Part shown: positions 6,632 through 16,236 of the stretch, one piece after another
Layout: each line of letters opens with the position of its first letter
Position numbering within the stretch: position 1 is the stretch's first letter
Assembly (NCBI GenBank): GCA_021740175.1
Contig: JAIPAH010000025.1
Span: 1-32,353, forward strand
Direction: 5' to 3'
Length of the DNA: 32,353 nt
DNA from: Bacteroidales bacterium
GTDB taxonomy: Bacteria > Bacteroidota > Bacteroidia > Bacteroidales > JAIPAH01
The notes under the pieces: model-generated
Told to the model about the DNA's origin: nothing
Seen by the model: the letters and a program-made list of their open reading frames with translations, nothing else
Databases searched by the model: none
Program-made: the position numbers and the translations under genes

Positions 6632-8566
6632 TTATGGTTTTTTGACAAACTTCCGGGTAAGGGTCCCGCGTGCTTCGGCCCATGCTTTCAAAATATACAC
6701 ACCGGAAGACAAATTCTCAACGGTCAAGGAAACCTGTTTCTTCTTTTCCACTTTCTGACTCAAAACTTTTTTACCCTCTATCGAAAAAATCTCAAGTTTA
6801 CTGATGGCCGCACCGGCTTTTACAAAAATTGTATTCTCCGCCGGATTAGGCGTTATTTCCAGCACGGACAATAAACCTTCCATTGAACTCATTCCCAATA
6901 AAACGTCATTATTGGCTGATATCAGCTTGTATTCCGGGTCGCAAAACACCGAATCGGGGGAAAACCCCAATTGAGCATGAAAAACCTGCCCATTCTCCTT
7001 ATGATCAAAAACCAAAACAGTATCATGGTTGTCATCCTTAAAACGGACAGGTACAGGCATCTCAAAAAAATCAACACTGGAATGGCTCTGCTCCTGGTCA
7101 ATTTTTACTTCAATACCTCCGTCTGCCATAGTATCGGCAGCAACATGATAGGATGGATATCCCTGCCCATAATACCAATCCTGGAAAAATTCATTCAAAG
7201 TAGTATCGCCCTGCTGCTCGAGGTGATAGATTAAATCTTCGTTATCGGCATATCCGTATTTAACGGCAGGATCGGCCAGGTAATCTCTGACCGCATTAAA
7301 GAAAGCCTCGTCGCCTAGTATCCAGCGTAGCATATGTAATAAATAAGCGCCTTTATGATAGGACAGCCGCGCATCAAAAATTCTATCCCGATCGCTGATG
7401 TCACTGACATAAACCGATCCCCCGGGTTGGCTGGTAATATGGCCGACTACCTGGGGACGCCAGATATTCCACCATTTATCCGTTTCATGAGCTTTTTCGT
7501 AAGCCAGGCCTGTCAGGTAAGTGGCAAAACCTTCATTCAGCCAGATATCATGCCAATTATCAAGCGTGATATAGTTGCCGAACCATTGATGAGCTACTTC
7601 ATGGGTGAGCAAATGAAAACTATAATCGCCCACAAAAGTCATCGTCTGATGCTCCATGCCGCCTCCCCTATTCATTTGAGCATGTCCGTATTGTTCCTCC
7701 TCAAAAGGATAGGGCATAAACAACGTATCATATAATCTAAAAGATTTGTAGAAATCAGGGATTTCCTCCATAGCATTCGTGTAATCCTCCGGGTAAATAT
7801 AATTCACCAATCTAAGGGAGTCTTCCTGAAAGTGAATATAAGAGGTATCTTTCTGATAATTGGTAACCGCCACAGCTACCAGGTAAGTAGCTATCGGGTA
7901 ACGGTGTTTCCAGTGAAGTATTCTCTCCTGATCCTCTTCCATTACCGTATCATGAACCAGCACACCATTTGAAACCGCCTTATATTGGGAAGGTTTTACA
8001 TGAACAAAAATATCAAGGGAATCTATCTTGTCGGATAGGGCATTTTTAGAGGGCCACCAGTGCTTAGCCCCATAAGGTTCGGATAGGGTCCATATAACCG
8101 GTTTATCATTCTCGCCATGGGTTCCCCGGGCAAATGCTGAACTATCGGCAGGCTGACCCTGGTAGTAAATAGTCAGCGAATCATAATCCCCGGCATTTAA
8201 AACTGTGGGCATATAAGCTGTAACAACGGCGTTGCTGTGGGAATATGAGACCGGATTGTCCTCATAGTACACACTGTCAACCTGCATAGTATCGGCAAGC
8301 TGAAAAGAAAGACTATCGGTTGCCTGAGTGATTTGAAAAACCGATGTCACATTACCCCGGATGTACCGATTATTGGGATTTAAATGCCAGTGAATACGGT
8401 GATAAGTAAGATCATAATTTAAACCGATAGTATCAGGGGAATTGTCAAACCGCTGCTTTTTAAGGTTACTACATTGCCCGGCAACATCTATTAAAGTTTT
8501 TTCCTCCTGGGCTCCTGCATGTAAAGCGAAGACCATCATCAAAAATATGAGTTGTAAGCGTATCAT
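6632..8566 (-). CDS. M1 family metallopeptidase with T9SS type A sorting domain
   Basis: A secreted zinc aminopeptidase-like enzyme of 644 aa. The N-terminal signal peptide is MIRLQLIFLMMVFALHAGAQ, probably cleaved after AGAQ. A beta-rich N-domain (about 45-250) is followed by the catalytic domain: GGGMEH at 301-306 (the GAMEN-like exopeptidase motif), HEVAH at 322-326 and third zinc ligand E345 in LNEGFATYL. SYHKGAYLLHML holds a likely transition-state Tyr. The last ~75 residues start ITPNPAEN and end LSSGVYILKAW...RKFVKKP, the classic T9SS type A C-terminal signal that sends proteins across the outer membrane. The T9SS genes at 22.9-28.9 kb are the matching machine. Function: probably degradation of external peptides. 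The GGGMEH spelling departs from GAMEN in the last residue (H for N). Confidence 0.95.
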   Translation of the reverse strand: MIRLQLIFLMMVFALHAGAQEEKTLIDVAGQCSNLKKQRFDNSPDTIGLNYDLTYHRIHWHLNPNNRYIRGNVTSVFQITQATDSLSFQLADTMQVDSVYYEDNPVSYSHSNAVVTAYMPTVLNAGDYDSLTIYYQGQPADSSAFARGTHGENDKPVIWTLSEPYGAKHWWPSKNALSDKIDSLDIFVHVKPSQYKAVSNGVLVHDTVMEEDQERILHWKHRYPIATYLVAVAVTNYQKDTSYIHFQEDSLRLVNYIYPEDYTNAMEEIPDFYKSFRLYDTLFMPYPFEEEQYGHAQMNRGGGMEHQTMTFVGDYSFHLLTHEVAHQWFGNYITLDNWHDIWLNEGFATYLTGLAYEKAHETDKWWNIWRPQVVGHITSQPGGSVYVSDISDRDRIFDARLSYHKGAYLLHMLRWILGDEAFFNAVRDYLADPAVKYGYADNEDLIYHLEQQGDTTLNEFFQDWYYGQGYPSYHVAADTMADGGIEVKIDQEQSHSSVDFFEMPVPVRFKDDNHDTVLVFDHKENGQVFHAQLGFSPDSVFCDPEYKLISANNDVLLGMSSMEGLLSVLEITPNPAENTIFVKAGAAISKLEIFSIEGKKVLSQKVEKKKQVSLTVENLSSGVYILKAWAEARGTLTRKFVKKP

Positions 8567-8685
8567 AAACTCCCTTTCTTTCTTATAAAACTACAAATAA
8601 TCACGGCAGGTTCAAAAGGAAACGAAACGAATGAACGACACTTTTTGGGGATTTTTTATCTTTATCCCCTTAAAAAATTGGCGTA

Positions 8686-10485
8686 ATGAAAATTTCCCGA
8701 GAAGCACAGCGGATGATGGGCTTTTTTATATGGGCAGGCTTTATCATCGTTCTGATAGTAGGTTCATGTGCAAAACCTGTTGCTCCTACCGGGGGGGCCA
8801 AAGATACTACCCCGCCTTTTGTGGAGGAGGCGGCTCCACCTAATTATTCCACAAATTTTGACAGGAAAAAAATTGAAATTGAATTCAATGAATTCATCCA
8901 ACTCGAAGGAGTCGACCAAAAGCTCATAGTTTCACCACCCATGAAAGAAGACCCTAATATAGACAACCGCGGGAAATCGGTTATCATTGAGCTAAGAGAC
9001 ACCTTAAAGGAGAATACAACTTACAAGCTGTATTTCGGAGATGCCATTGTAGACCTTCATGAATCCAATCCGCTCAAAAATTTCCAATATGTTTTTTCCA
9101 CGGGGAATGTTGTGGATTCTATGAAAGTAAGCGGCAAGTTAGTGCATGCTAAAAATAAAAAGCCTGCCAGTGATGTTTTTGTTATGCTTTATGCTGAAAA
9201 GCGTGATTCGGTGCCTATGAAGAAGCGCCCGCTTTATCTCACCAAAACCGATGAGCAGGGGATTTTTGAACTCACTAACTTAAAAGACACTACGTATAAG
9301 ATATTTGCTTTAAATGATGTAAACGCCAACTATAAATATGACTTACCAAATGAAAAAATTGCCTTCTCGGATTCTATTATCCAGCCCCGTGAAGTTGCCA
9401 AAACGAAGAGTTTCAAAGCGGCCGATACAGCGAAACAGGATTCACTGAAGATGCCTTCGGGGGATTCCCTGAAATCGCCTGCGGAAGACTCCCTAAAGCC
9501 AACGGATGACATTGCTGCCTCAGGCGATACCCTGGATAAGGTTTCCAATGATACGTTAACCCTTAGCTTGTTCAGAGACCGTGATACTACGTTAAAAATA
9601 ACGAATAGCACCTTAAAAAAGGATGAAAAGGTATTATTAGGTTTTAACAAACCTTTAGACAGCTTAAAGCTCAATGCTTTAAAACCGGAAATGAAGCCGG
9701 AATGGTATATTCCTGAATGGAATCGCAGTAAAGACAGTGTATTGCTGTGGCTTACCGATTTTAACAGCGACTCGCTTGTTTTCACTTTCGATATGGATTC
9801 CGTTCTTACAGATACGCTTACGTTCACTTATTTTAAAGAATCGGAGAAAGAAGATAGCAAAGAACCCGGATTGAAAATCAATCCTTTACTCCAAAATAAT
9901 GTACAAATTCCCATTCATCCCTTAAGGCTTGAATTCTCCAGGCCGTTAAGCGATACCATTGGCACTGACTCACTCAATCTTTTTTCCACGGAAGATACTA
10001 CTATGGTTTCCTTTGAACAGGAAGGAATCCGCGAGGTAATTATCAATAACTCGTGGGATGAAGAAATGAATTACCGGTTATATATCCCCGATTCAACTTT
10101 CACCGATATTTATGGGGTGGCCAATGATAGTACCATTATTGACTTTTCCACCAAACCCCCAAGTGAATTCGGTACGCTAATCATCAACACAACTGTCCCC
10201 GATGACACCCTAAACCCAACCAACTACATTGCGAAACTAATGTCATCTGATGAGAAGAAAACCCTCGAAACAATGAATTTTAACCGGGATACTACGCTAA
10301 AATTCAAATTTCTAGAACCAGGAAAGTATAAATTGAAGGTGATTGTAGACGATAACCGTAATAAGGTTTGGGATTCAGGGCTATATATTAAACATGACCA
10401 ACCGGAGGCCATCATTTATTTTGAGAAAGCCATAGAGATTATGGCAAACTGGGAAGTAGAATATGACTGGAAAATAAAGCCTTAG
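8686..10485 (+). CDS. Ig-like domain lipoprotein
   Basis: A 599-aa predicted lipoprotein: an N-terminal hydrophobic stretch (about 11-27) ends in a lipobox with Cys28 (VGSC), then AKPVAPTGGAKDTTPP, the typical start of a Bacteroidetes outer-membrane lipoprotein group. Residues ~38-130 read as a bacterial Ig-like (Big_5/SbsA-like) domain; about 145-230 as a carboxypeptidase-regulatory-like beta sandwich (KVSGKLVHAKNKKPASDVFV...YLTKTDEQGIFELTNLK); more beta-rich repeats follow to the end. A low-complexity linker at 245-292 contains three close DSLK repeats. No catalytic motif is seen; a structural or binding role at the cell surface is likely but unproven. It is divergent from the M1 peptidase gene across 119 bp and ends in its own terminator. 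Confidence 0.88.
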   Translation: MKISREAQRMMGFFIWAGFIIVLIVGSCAKPVAPTGGAKDTTPPFVEEAAPPNYSTNFDRKKIEIEFNEFIQLEGVDQKLIVSPPMKEDPNIDNRGKSVIIELRDTLKENTTYKLYFGDAIVDLHESNPLKNFQYVFSTGNVVDSMKVSGKLVHAKNKKPASDVFVMLYAEKRDSVPMKKRPLYLTKTDEQGIFELTNLKDTTYKIFALNDVNANYKYDLPNEKIAFSDSIIQPREVAKTKSFKAADTAKQDSLKMPSGDSLKSPAEDSLKPTDDIAASGDTLDKVSNDTLTLSLFRDRDTTLKITNSTLKKDEKVLLGFNKPLDSLKLNALKPEMKPEWYIPEWNRSKDSVLLWLTDFNSDSLVFTFDMDSVLTDTLTFTYFKESEKEDSKEPGLKINPLLQNNVQIPIHPLRLEFSRPLSDTIGTDSLNLFSTEDTTMVSFEQEGIREVIINNSWDEEMNYRLYIPDSTFTDIYGVANDSTIIDFSTKPPSEFGTLIINTTVPDDTLNPTNYIAKLMSSDEKKTLETMNFNRDTTLKFKFLEPGKYKLKVIVDDNRNKVWDSGLYIKHDQPEAIIYFEKAIEIMANWEVEYDWKIKP

Positions 10486-10511
10486 CTCTGTAATAAAAGC
10501 TAAGGCTTTTC
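10478..10511 (+). terminator. Rho-independent terminator overlapping the stop of the Ig-like lipoprotein gene
   Basis: Perfect 10-bp stem AGCCTTAGCT (10478-10487) / AGCTAAGGCT (10498-10507) with a 10-nt loop and TTTT. The stop codon (10483-10485) lies inside the left arm. Confidence 0.85.
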
Positions 10512-10567
10512 TACCCATTAATAATTAATCCCTCACAACTACTCTAAGCAGCAGTAATGAATTCTTT

Positions 10568-10867
10568 TTATTCTTCGTTACAACGATTGATACACTCAAT
10601 AATTTCCGTCAAAGTCTGGTTTTTCAAAGAGTAATAAATCTTTTTTCCATCTCTTTGTGATGTCAAAACGCCCTTATTTTTCAAAATATTGAGGTGATGA
10701 GAAGCTGAAGCTTGCTCTATGTTAAGTTTCTTGTAAATTTCCGTAACGCTTTGCTTCTGGTTTTCATGTAAAAGATCAATAATTGCAATCCGCATCGGAT
10801 GGGCTATTGCCCTTAATTTGCTTGCTGCTGCTTCTAACTTTATAACATCTAAATCTAACTTTTTCAT
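10568..10867 (-). CDS. ArsR/SmtB family winged-helix regulator
   Basis: A 99-aa transcriptional regulator. The fold is visible as a helix pair ASKLRAIAHPMRIAIIDLL (15-33), a helix-turn-helix VTEIYKKLNIEQASASHHLNILKNKGVL (41-68; the recognition helix holds ASASHHL) and a wing LTSQRDGKKIYYSL. The classical ArsR metal motif ELCVCDL is absent from the third helix (here QKQSVTEI), so arsenic sensing is unlikely. Cys92 and Cys96 in a CxxxC arrangement at the C-terminus could be a metal or redox site. It is 64 bp downstream of adenine deaminase on the same strand, but a near-perfect -7 element in the gap suggests its own promoter. The target genes are unknown; self-regulation is usual for the family. 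Confidence 0.9.
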   Translation of the reverse strand: MKKLDLDVIKLEAAASKLRAIAHPMRIAIIDLLHENQKQSVTEIYKKLNIEQASASHHLNILKNKGVLTSQRDGKKIYYSLKNQTLTEIIECINRCNEE

Positions 10868-10880
10868 AGCTTACTTGATT

Positions 10881-10932
10881 TTTGTACAAATATAGTAAAT
10901 TTAACATAAAGTAAAAATAAATATGTACATAT
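10881..10932 (-). promoter_or_regulatory. arsR-family gene promoter with two GTAC palindromes
   Basis: CAAATATA at 10887-10894 is, on the minus strand, TATATTTG, an exact TAnnTTTG -7 element 20 bp before the ATG. It is overlapped by the palindrome TTTGTACAAA (10881-10890). A second palindrome ATATGTACATAT lies at 10921-10932, just after the ade stop. The two GTAC-centred sites, 41 bp apart centre to centre, could be operator sites for autoregulation. Confidence 0.4.
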
Positions 10933-12572
10933 TACGGGCTAAACAACGTAGTAAATTTAAAATTATCCCCATCGAAAAGCCCTTTATCGCTTATTTTCAA
11001 ATGTGGTATTACTAACAGAGCCATAAAAGACAAGGTCATATAAGGAGCCGACAGCAACGTTCCAAGACTTTTTGCCTTTTGGTCGAGGATCGAATACTGC
11101 CTGGCTACCCAATAGCCATTTGTGTTAGCCATGATGCCACCAACAGGTAAAGGCAACACCTCAGAATTTTCGCCATCAAAAAGGCTTATTCCGCCTGTAC
11201 TTTCAACGATAGTATTTATGGCCTTCTCCAGCGCGTCATCATCAGTCCCCACGGCAATAATGTTATGTGAATCATGGGCGACACTTGAAGCAATAGCCCC
11301 TTTTTTCAGTCCAAAATTATGAACGAAACCTACAGCCGGTTTTGAGGGCTCATAGCGATTCATAACCACTATTTTCAATATATCTCTTTCAATATCACTC
11401 TCAATAAATCCGTTATTTATCTTTGCCTTTGTTTCGAAGGAATCGGTAATCAGCTGTCCGTCTTCCGCCTTCATTACTTTGATATTTGCTGATTCGGCCG
11501 GGACACGAAGATCATCACGGGTAATTTTTTCAGCTCTGAACAAATTAGGACGTTCTTCAATTACCGATTCAATTCGGGTTTTACCGTCAATGGCTGCCAG
11601 CTCACCCTCTATGTATACTTCCAGGATATTAAAATCAACAAGGTTATCCAAAAGGACCATATCGGCGGGATCACCTTCCTGCAGCAATCCCACATCCAAA
11701 TTATAATGCTTGACCGGATTGTAAGTAGCGGCCCTTAGTGCTTTCATAGGTTCGTAACCCTGGGCTATGGCGCGGGAGACTAATTTATTGATATGGGATT
11801 CTGCCAAATTATCGGGATGTTTATCATCCGAACAAAACATTATCTTGTCAGGGTATTCTTCAATCAAGGGGATAAGCTCATCAAAATTTTTAGCCGCACT
11901 ACCTTCCCGGATTTGAATCATCATACCTGCCGAAAGCTTATCCAGGGCCTCGTCCCGGCTAAAGCACTCATGATCCGTGGATATTCCCGCCTGTCCATAT
12001 ATTTTGGCTTCCTGACCCTTCACGCCAGGCGCATGTCCATCCACCGGCTTCCCATTGTCGGTAGCAGCCTTTAGTTTAGCCATAACTTCTTCATCCCCGT
12101 TCAAAACGCCGGGAAAATTCATCATCTCGGCCAGGTATTTTATCTCATCTCTTTTAAGAAGTTTGCGGATATCGCCGGAATCAATGTTAGCCCCGGAAGT
12201 TTCAAAAGGGGTGGCCGGAACGCAGGAAGGAGCTCCGAAATAAAATTTGAAGGGCACTTTCTTTCCATTTTTAATCATAAAATCGACGCCCTGCATGCCC
12301 AAAACATTCGCAATTTCATGGGGGTCGGATACTGAAGACACGGTACCATGTACCACCGCCATGCGGGCAAATTCAGAAGGTATAAGCATTGAGCTTTCGA
12401 CATGTACGTGGGCATCGATCAAACCGGGAATAATGTAGGTATTAGAAGCCACATCCGTTTCCTGTATCTTTGTAATCTTTCCATTTCGGGCATGAATACG
12501 CCCTTTAAAAATGCGTTGATTTACGACATCAACAACATTGCCTTCCAGTATAAAATGCTTTTTATTTCCCAT
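10932..12572 (-). CDS. ade: Adenine deaminase
   Basis: Converts adenine to hypoxanthine and ammonia in purine salvage; cytoplasmic metal-dependent amidohydrolase of the microbial Ade (AdeC) type. At 546 aa it has the expected length. Metal ligands are visible in GLIDAHVHVESS (H55, H57), DGHAPG (H180), STDHECFS (H201) and the Asp of MFCSDDKHPD. The Ade-specific stretches VVHGTVSSVSDPHEIANVLG and the C-terminal domain (FVHNFGLKKGAIASSVAHDSHN, with GGISL and LPLPVGGIMAN) are present and separate it from dihydroorotases and guanine deaminases. The start ATG gives MGNKKHFILEGNVVDV, the usual beta-sandwich opening. It is probably transcribed alone, from a TATATTTG -7 element at 12592-12599. Confidence 0.95.
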   Translation of the reverse strand: MGNKKHFILEGNVVDVVNQRIFKGRIHARNGKITKIQETDVASNTYIIPGLIDAHVHVESSMLIPSEFARMAVVHGTVSSVSDPHEIANVLGMQGVDFMIKNGKKVPFKFYFGAPSCVPATPFETSGANIDSGDIRKLLKRDEIKYLAEMMNFPGVLNGDEEVMAKLKAATDNGKPVDGHAPGVKGQEAKIYGQAGISTDHECFSRDEALDKLSAGMMIQIREGSAAKNFDELIPLIEEYPDKIMFCSDDKHPDNLAESHINKLVSRAIAQGYEPMKALRAATYNPVKHYNLDVGLLQEGDPADMVLLDNLVDFNILEVYIEGELAAIDGKTRIESVIEERPNLFRAEKITRDDLRVPAESANIKVMKAEDGQLITDSFETKAKINNGFIESDIERDILKIVVMNRYEPSKPAVGFVHNFGLKKGAIASSVAHDSHNIIAVGTDDDALEKAINTIVESTGGISLFDGENSEVLPLPVGGIMANTNGYWVARQYSILDQKAKSLGTLLSAPYMTLSFMALLVIPHLKISDKGLFDGDNFKFTTLFSP

Positions 12573-12591
12573 AGCAAATTTGTGTCATGAA

Positions 12592-12599
12592 CAAATATA
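12592..12599 (-). promoter_or_regulatory. Candidate -7 element of ade
   Basis: Minus-strand TATATTTG matches TAnnTTTG exactly and is 20 bp before the ade ATG. No clear TTTG is found at the 19-bp spacing; ATTG (plus CAAT at 12622-12625) is 22 bp away. Confidence 0.4.
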
Positions 12600-12656
12600 T
12601 ATGTTTTTGTTTTCATTCTAACAATAGTCTTACAAATTTCTGTAATTATTCTCAAT

Positions 12657-12690
12657 AAAAAAAGCCCTTCTCCCAATGGAGAAAGGCTTT
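12657..12690 (-). terminator. Rho-independent terminator of groEL
   Basis: On the minus strand AGCCTTTCTCC pairs with GGAGAAGGGCT (one G:U pair) around a short loop and is followed by a T run (12657-12663). It lies about 25 bp past the groEL stop. Confidence 0.8.
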
Positions 12691-12713
12691 TGCCATTTAT
12701 CAAAATGTATCTC

Positions 12714-14375
<1,662 letters not shown>

Positions 14376-14426
14376 TTAGGTTATTTCAAATTGTTTATTA
14401 ATTATTTTCTCAAATTCACATTTGCG

Positions 14427-14627
14427 CTGACATATTTTGTGCCAAAGGAGAAAAACCGGCACGGCGACGAAACCTGCAATATCACTCTAACTTTTTGTTT
14501 TACTGGCTCTTTTAAAGAAGAAGCAAGCTTTTTAAAAAGATTAGTATAATTCCCTATACTGACATTAAGTACTAAAATCGAAAGTAGGCTTAAAAAAAAT
14601 GTCAGAATGCGATGACATTCTGACATT
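14427..14627 (-). promoter_or_regulatory. Upstream region of groEL with repeated ATGTCAG motifs
   Basis: On the minus strand, AATGTCAGAAT (14617-14627), AATGTCAGTAT (14556-14566) and TATGTCAG (14427-14434) occur in the same orientation before groEL; a fourth, inverted copy (14598-14608) forms the secG terminator hairpin with the first. These could be binding sites for a heat-shock or other regulator. No match to CIRCE and no exact TAnnTTTG was found. Confidence 0.35.
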
Positions 14628-14630
14628 TTT
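14592..14630 (-). terminator. Strong terminator hairpin after secG
   Basis: Perfect 14-bp inverted repeat AAAATGTCAGAATG (14596-14609) / CATTCTGACATTTT (14616-14629), 6-nt loop. T runs are present on both sides, so it can act in either direction; it ends the sigma-54 activator-lptE-secG operon about 20 bp past the secG stop. Confidence 0.8.
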
Positions 14631-14650
14631 TACTTCTTAAAAAATTCCCT

Positions 14651-15004
14651 TTATTTTTCTTTAGACTTAGATGTTGTTGGCAACTTTTTCGATGAGGGGC
14701 GGCCTGAATAATCTGCCGGCTGAGAATTTTCCATGTATTCCTTTAATTCGGTATCCTGTTTAGATACATTTTGATTTCGCGGAATCACAAAAATTGTGGA
14801 AAGGCTGAGAAACAACAGAACAATAGCTAGTGTCCACGTTGCTTTTTCCAGAAAATCCGCCGTCTTTCTTACTCCCATGTATTGATTTTGGCCGGCGAAA
14901 GTTGAAGACAGCCCACCGCCTTTGGAGTTCTGAACCAAAACTACTAAAGCCAACAGCACACAAACGATTAAAATCAATACCGAAACAACTATATAAGCAC
15001 CCAT
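14651..15004 (-). CDS. secG: Preprotein translocase subunit SecG
   Basis: Small inner-membrane subunit of the SecYEG channel that helps SecA-driven export. The 117-aa protein has two membrane helices (about 3-25 and 55-74) separated by the family signature VLVQNSKGGGLSSTFAG (roughly 22-38) and GVRKTADFLEKATW. The tail after residue 80 is polar, Lys/Ser-rich and cytoplasmic, longer than in proteobacteria but usual in Bacteroidetes. It is the last gene of a four-gene operon, 10 bp after the TPR protein gene, and ends at a strong terminator. Placing secG behind lptE links protein export with LPS assembly genes. Confidence 0.95.
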   Translation of the reverse strand: MGAYIVVSVLILIVCVLLALVVLVQNSKGGGLSSTFAGQNQYMGVRKTADFLEKATWTLAIVLLFLSLSTIFVIPRNQNVSKQDTELKEYMENSQPADYSGRPSSKKLPTTSKSKEK

Positions 15005-15014
15005 GTCTAATTAA

Positions 15015-16235
15015 TTATTTGTTTTCTTTTATTTTCTTAATTTGCTCTGCAAAATAAGCACTTTTTTCAGGAAATTTCAAGCTGAGCTTCTCATAAATTT
15101 TTATGGCTTGCAGCACTTTACCCTGCTTAAGGTAGAGTTTAGCCAATGTTTCACTCACCAAATCATCTGACTCCATAACACTTCGCCTGGCGGCCTCGGA
15201 AGGATCATAAAATAGCGGATTGTTGGTATCCACTGAGGGTTCCTCTTTAATGAATTTATCAATCAACTCTTTTTTACTCTGCTTTTCCTTTTCTTGCGTT
15301 CCCTGATACTGCTCTCTTTCAGGCGCTTTTGACTGATTGCCGTCATCCTGGGAGTTCGCCTCCTTTATTTTAAAATCTTTGGCAGAAACATTTGTCTCTT
15401 CGGTTTTTTCAATCTCATCGTCTTCCTTGTCTTTATTTACTCCCTCCGATAATGATTCATCCTGTTGCGGAGAACTGCGTTCTTGCTTTTGATTTTTAGA
15501 TGCAGTAGCTTTTTGATTCTTCGAAGTTTCTTCGCCGATAAGTTTTTCTATCTTTTCCTTTTCCTGTCTTAACTCTTCAAGCTCCTCCCGCAATTGTTCA
15601 ATCTGCTTGCGGCGTTTGGTTTGGCGCTGATTATGTTCTGCCCCAACTTGCCTGTCTTCAGAAGTGTCCTCACGATAGGGATAGCCAACATTTCCCATGG
15701 GAGCCCCTCCCCCGGAACCTTCTTTTATGGTCTCCGATAAATCCGATTTTCGGAATTGTTCTACTGCTGATGTCTCCTTTTCTTGCGGTTTTTTCTCCTT
15801 CGTTGCAGGCTCTGGTTCATTAGGAGCTTTTCCGGCCGGGGGCGTTTGTGGTTTCGGTTCAGTTACGGATTCATTTTTATTTTCAGGTTCCTGGGTTCCG
15901 CCAGGTTCTTTATCCATCGGCTTCTCCTCGACACCTACCTTTTCTTTCCCGGTAGCAAAAGGCTCTTTTGATTCTTTCTTGGGTTTTTCTTCCCTTTTAC
16001 CGGGAACCTCAATTAATTTCCTTAACATAGCCCGGTCGCCGGCATAAGCAGCAGCAATCCGTAATTGTTGTTTGAAATTGATATTCCCGGCAATCTTCAG
16101 GTTTTTCAGATAAAGCAGATGAGCGGTTTGGCAATAGGGGAACTGTTCAATCAGCTTTTCAAGCTGAGGGATGGTGGATAAATTCAATTTATCCGGGTTC
16201 CTGACCAAATTTTCAAAACTCTGCTTATCTATCAT
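15015..16235 (-). CDS. Hypothetical TPR/coiled-coil protein between lptE and secG
   Basis: A 406-aa soluble protein without signal peptide or membrane helix. The N-terminal ~70 residues are helical and conserved-looking (FENLVRNPDKLNLSTIPQLE, FPYCQTAHLLYLKNLK). Residues ~75-335 are highly charged low-complexity sequence rich in Glu, Lys, Gln and Pro, containing a likely coiled coil (QIEQLREELEELRQEKEKIE). The last ~50 residues form one tetratricopeptide-like hairpin (LAKLYLKQGKVLQAIKIYEK...FPEKSAYFAEQIKKI). Proteins of this build occur at this place in many Bacteroidetes, mostly annotated only as TPR-containing. It starts 1 bp after lptE, so translation is coupled. A scaffold role in envelope biogenesis is possible from context only. 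Confidence 0.85.
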   Translation of the reverse strand: MIDKQSFENLVRNPDKLNLSTIPQLEKLIEQFPYCQTAHLLYLKNLKIAGNINFKQQLRIAAAYAGDRAMLRKLIEVPGKREEKPKKESKEPFATGKEKVGVEEKPMDKEPGGTQEPENKNESVTEPKPQTPPAGKAPNEPEPATKEKKPQEKETSAVEQFRKSDLSETIKEGSGGGAPMGNVGYPYREDTSEDRQVGAEHNQRQTKRRKQIEQLREELEELRQEKEKIEKLIGEETSKNQKATASKNQKQERSSPQQDESLSEGVNKDKEDDEIEKTEETNVSAKDFKIKEANSQDDGNQSKAPEREQYQGTQEKEKQSKKELIDKFIKEEPSVDTNNPLFYDPSEAARRSVMESDDLVSETLAKLYLKQGKVLQAIKIYEKLSLKFPEKSAYFAEQIKKIKENK

Positions 16236-16236
16236 T

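Noticed and set aside
14402-14626. Open frame of 74 codons (-) between secG and groEL, considered as a small gene or a divergent groES
   Set aside because: No GroES motif, biased A/T-rich composition, and its 5' end lies inside the secG terminator hairpin.
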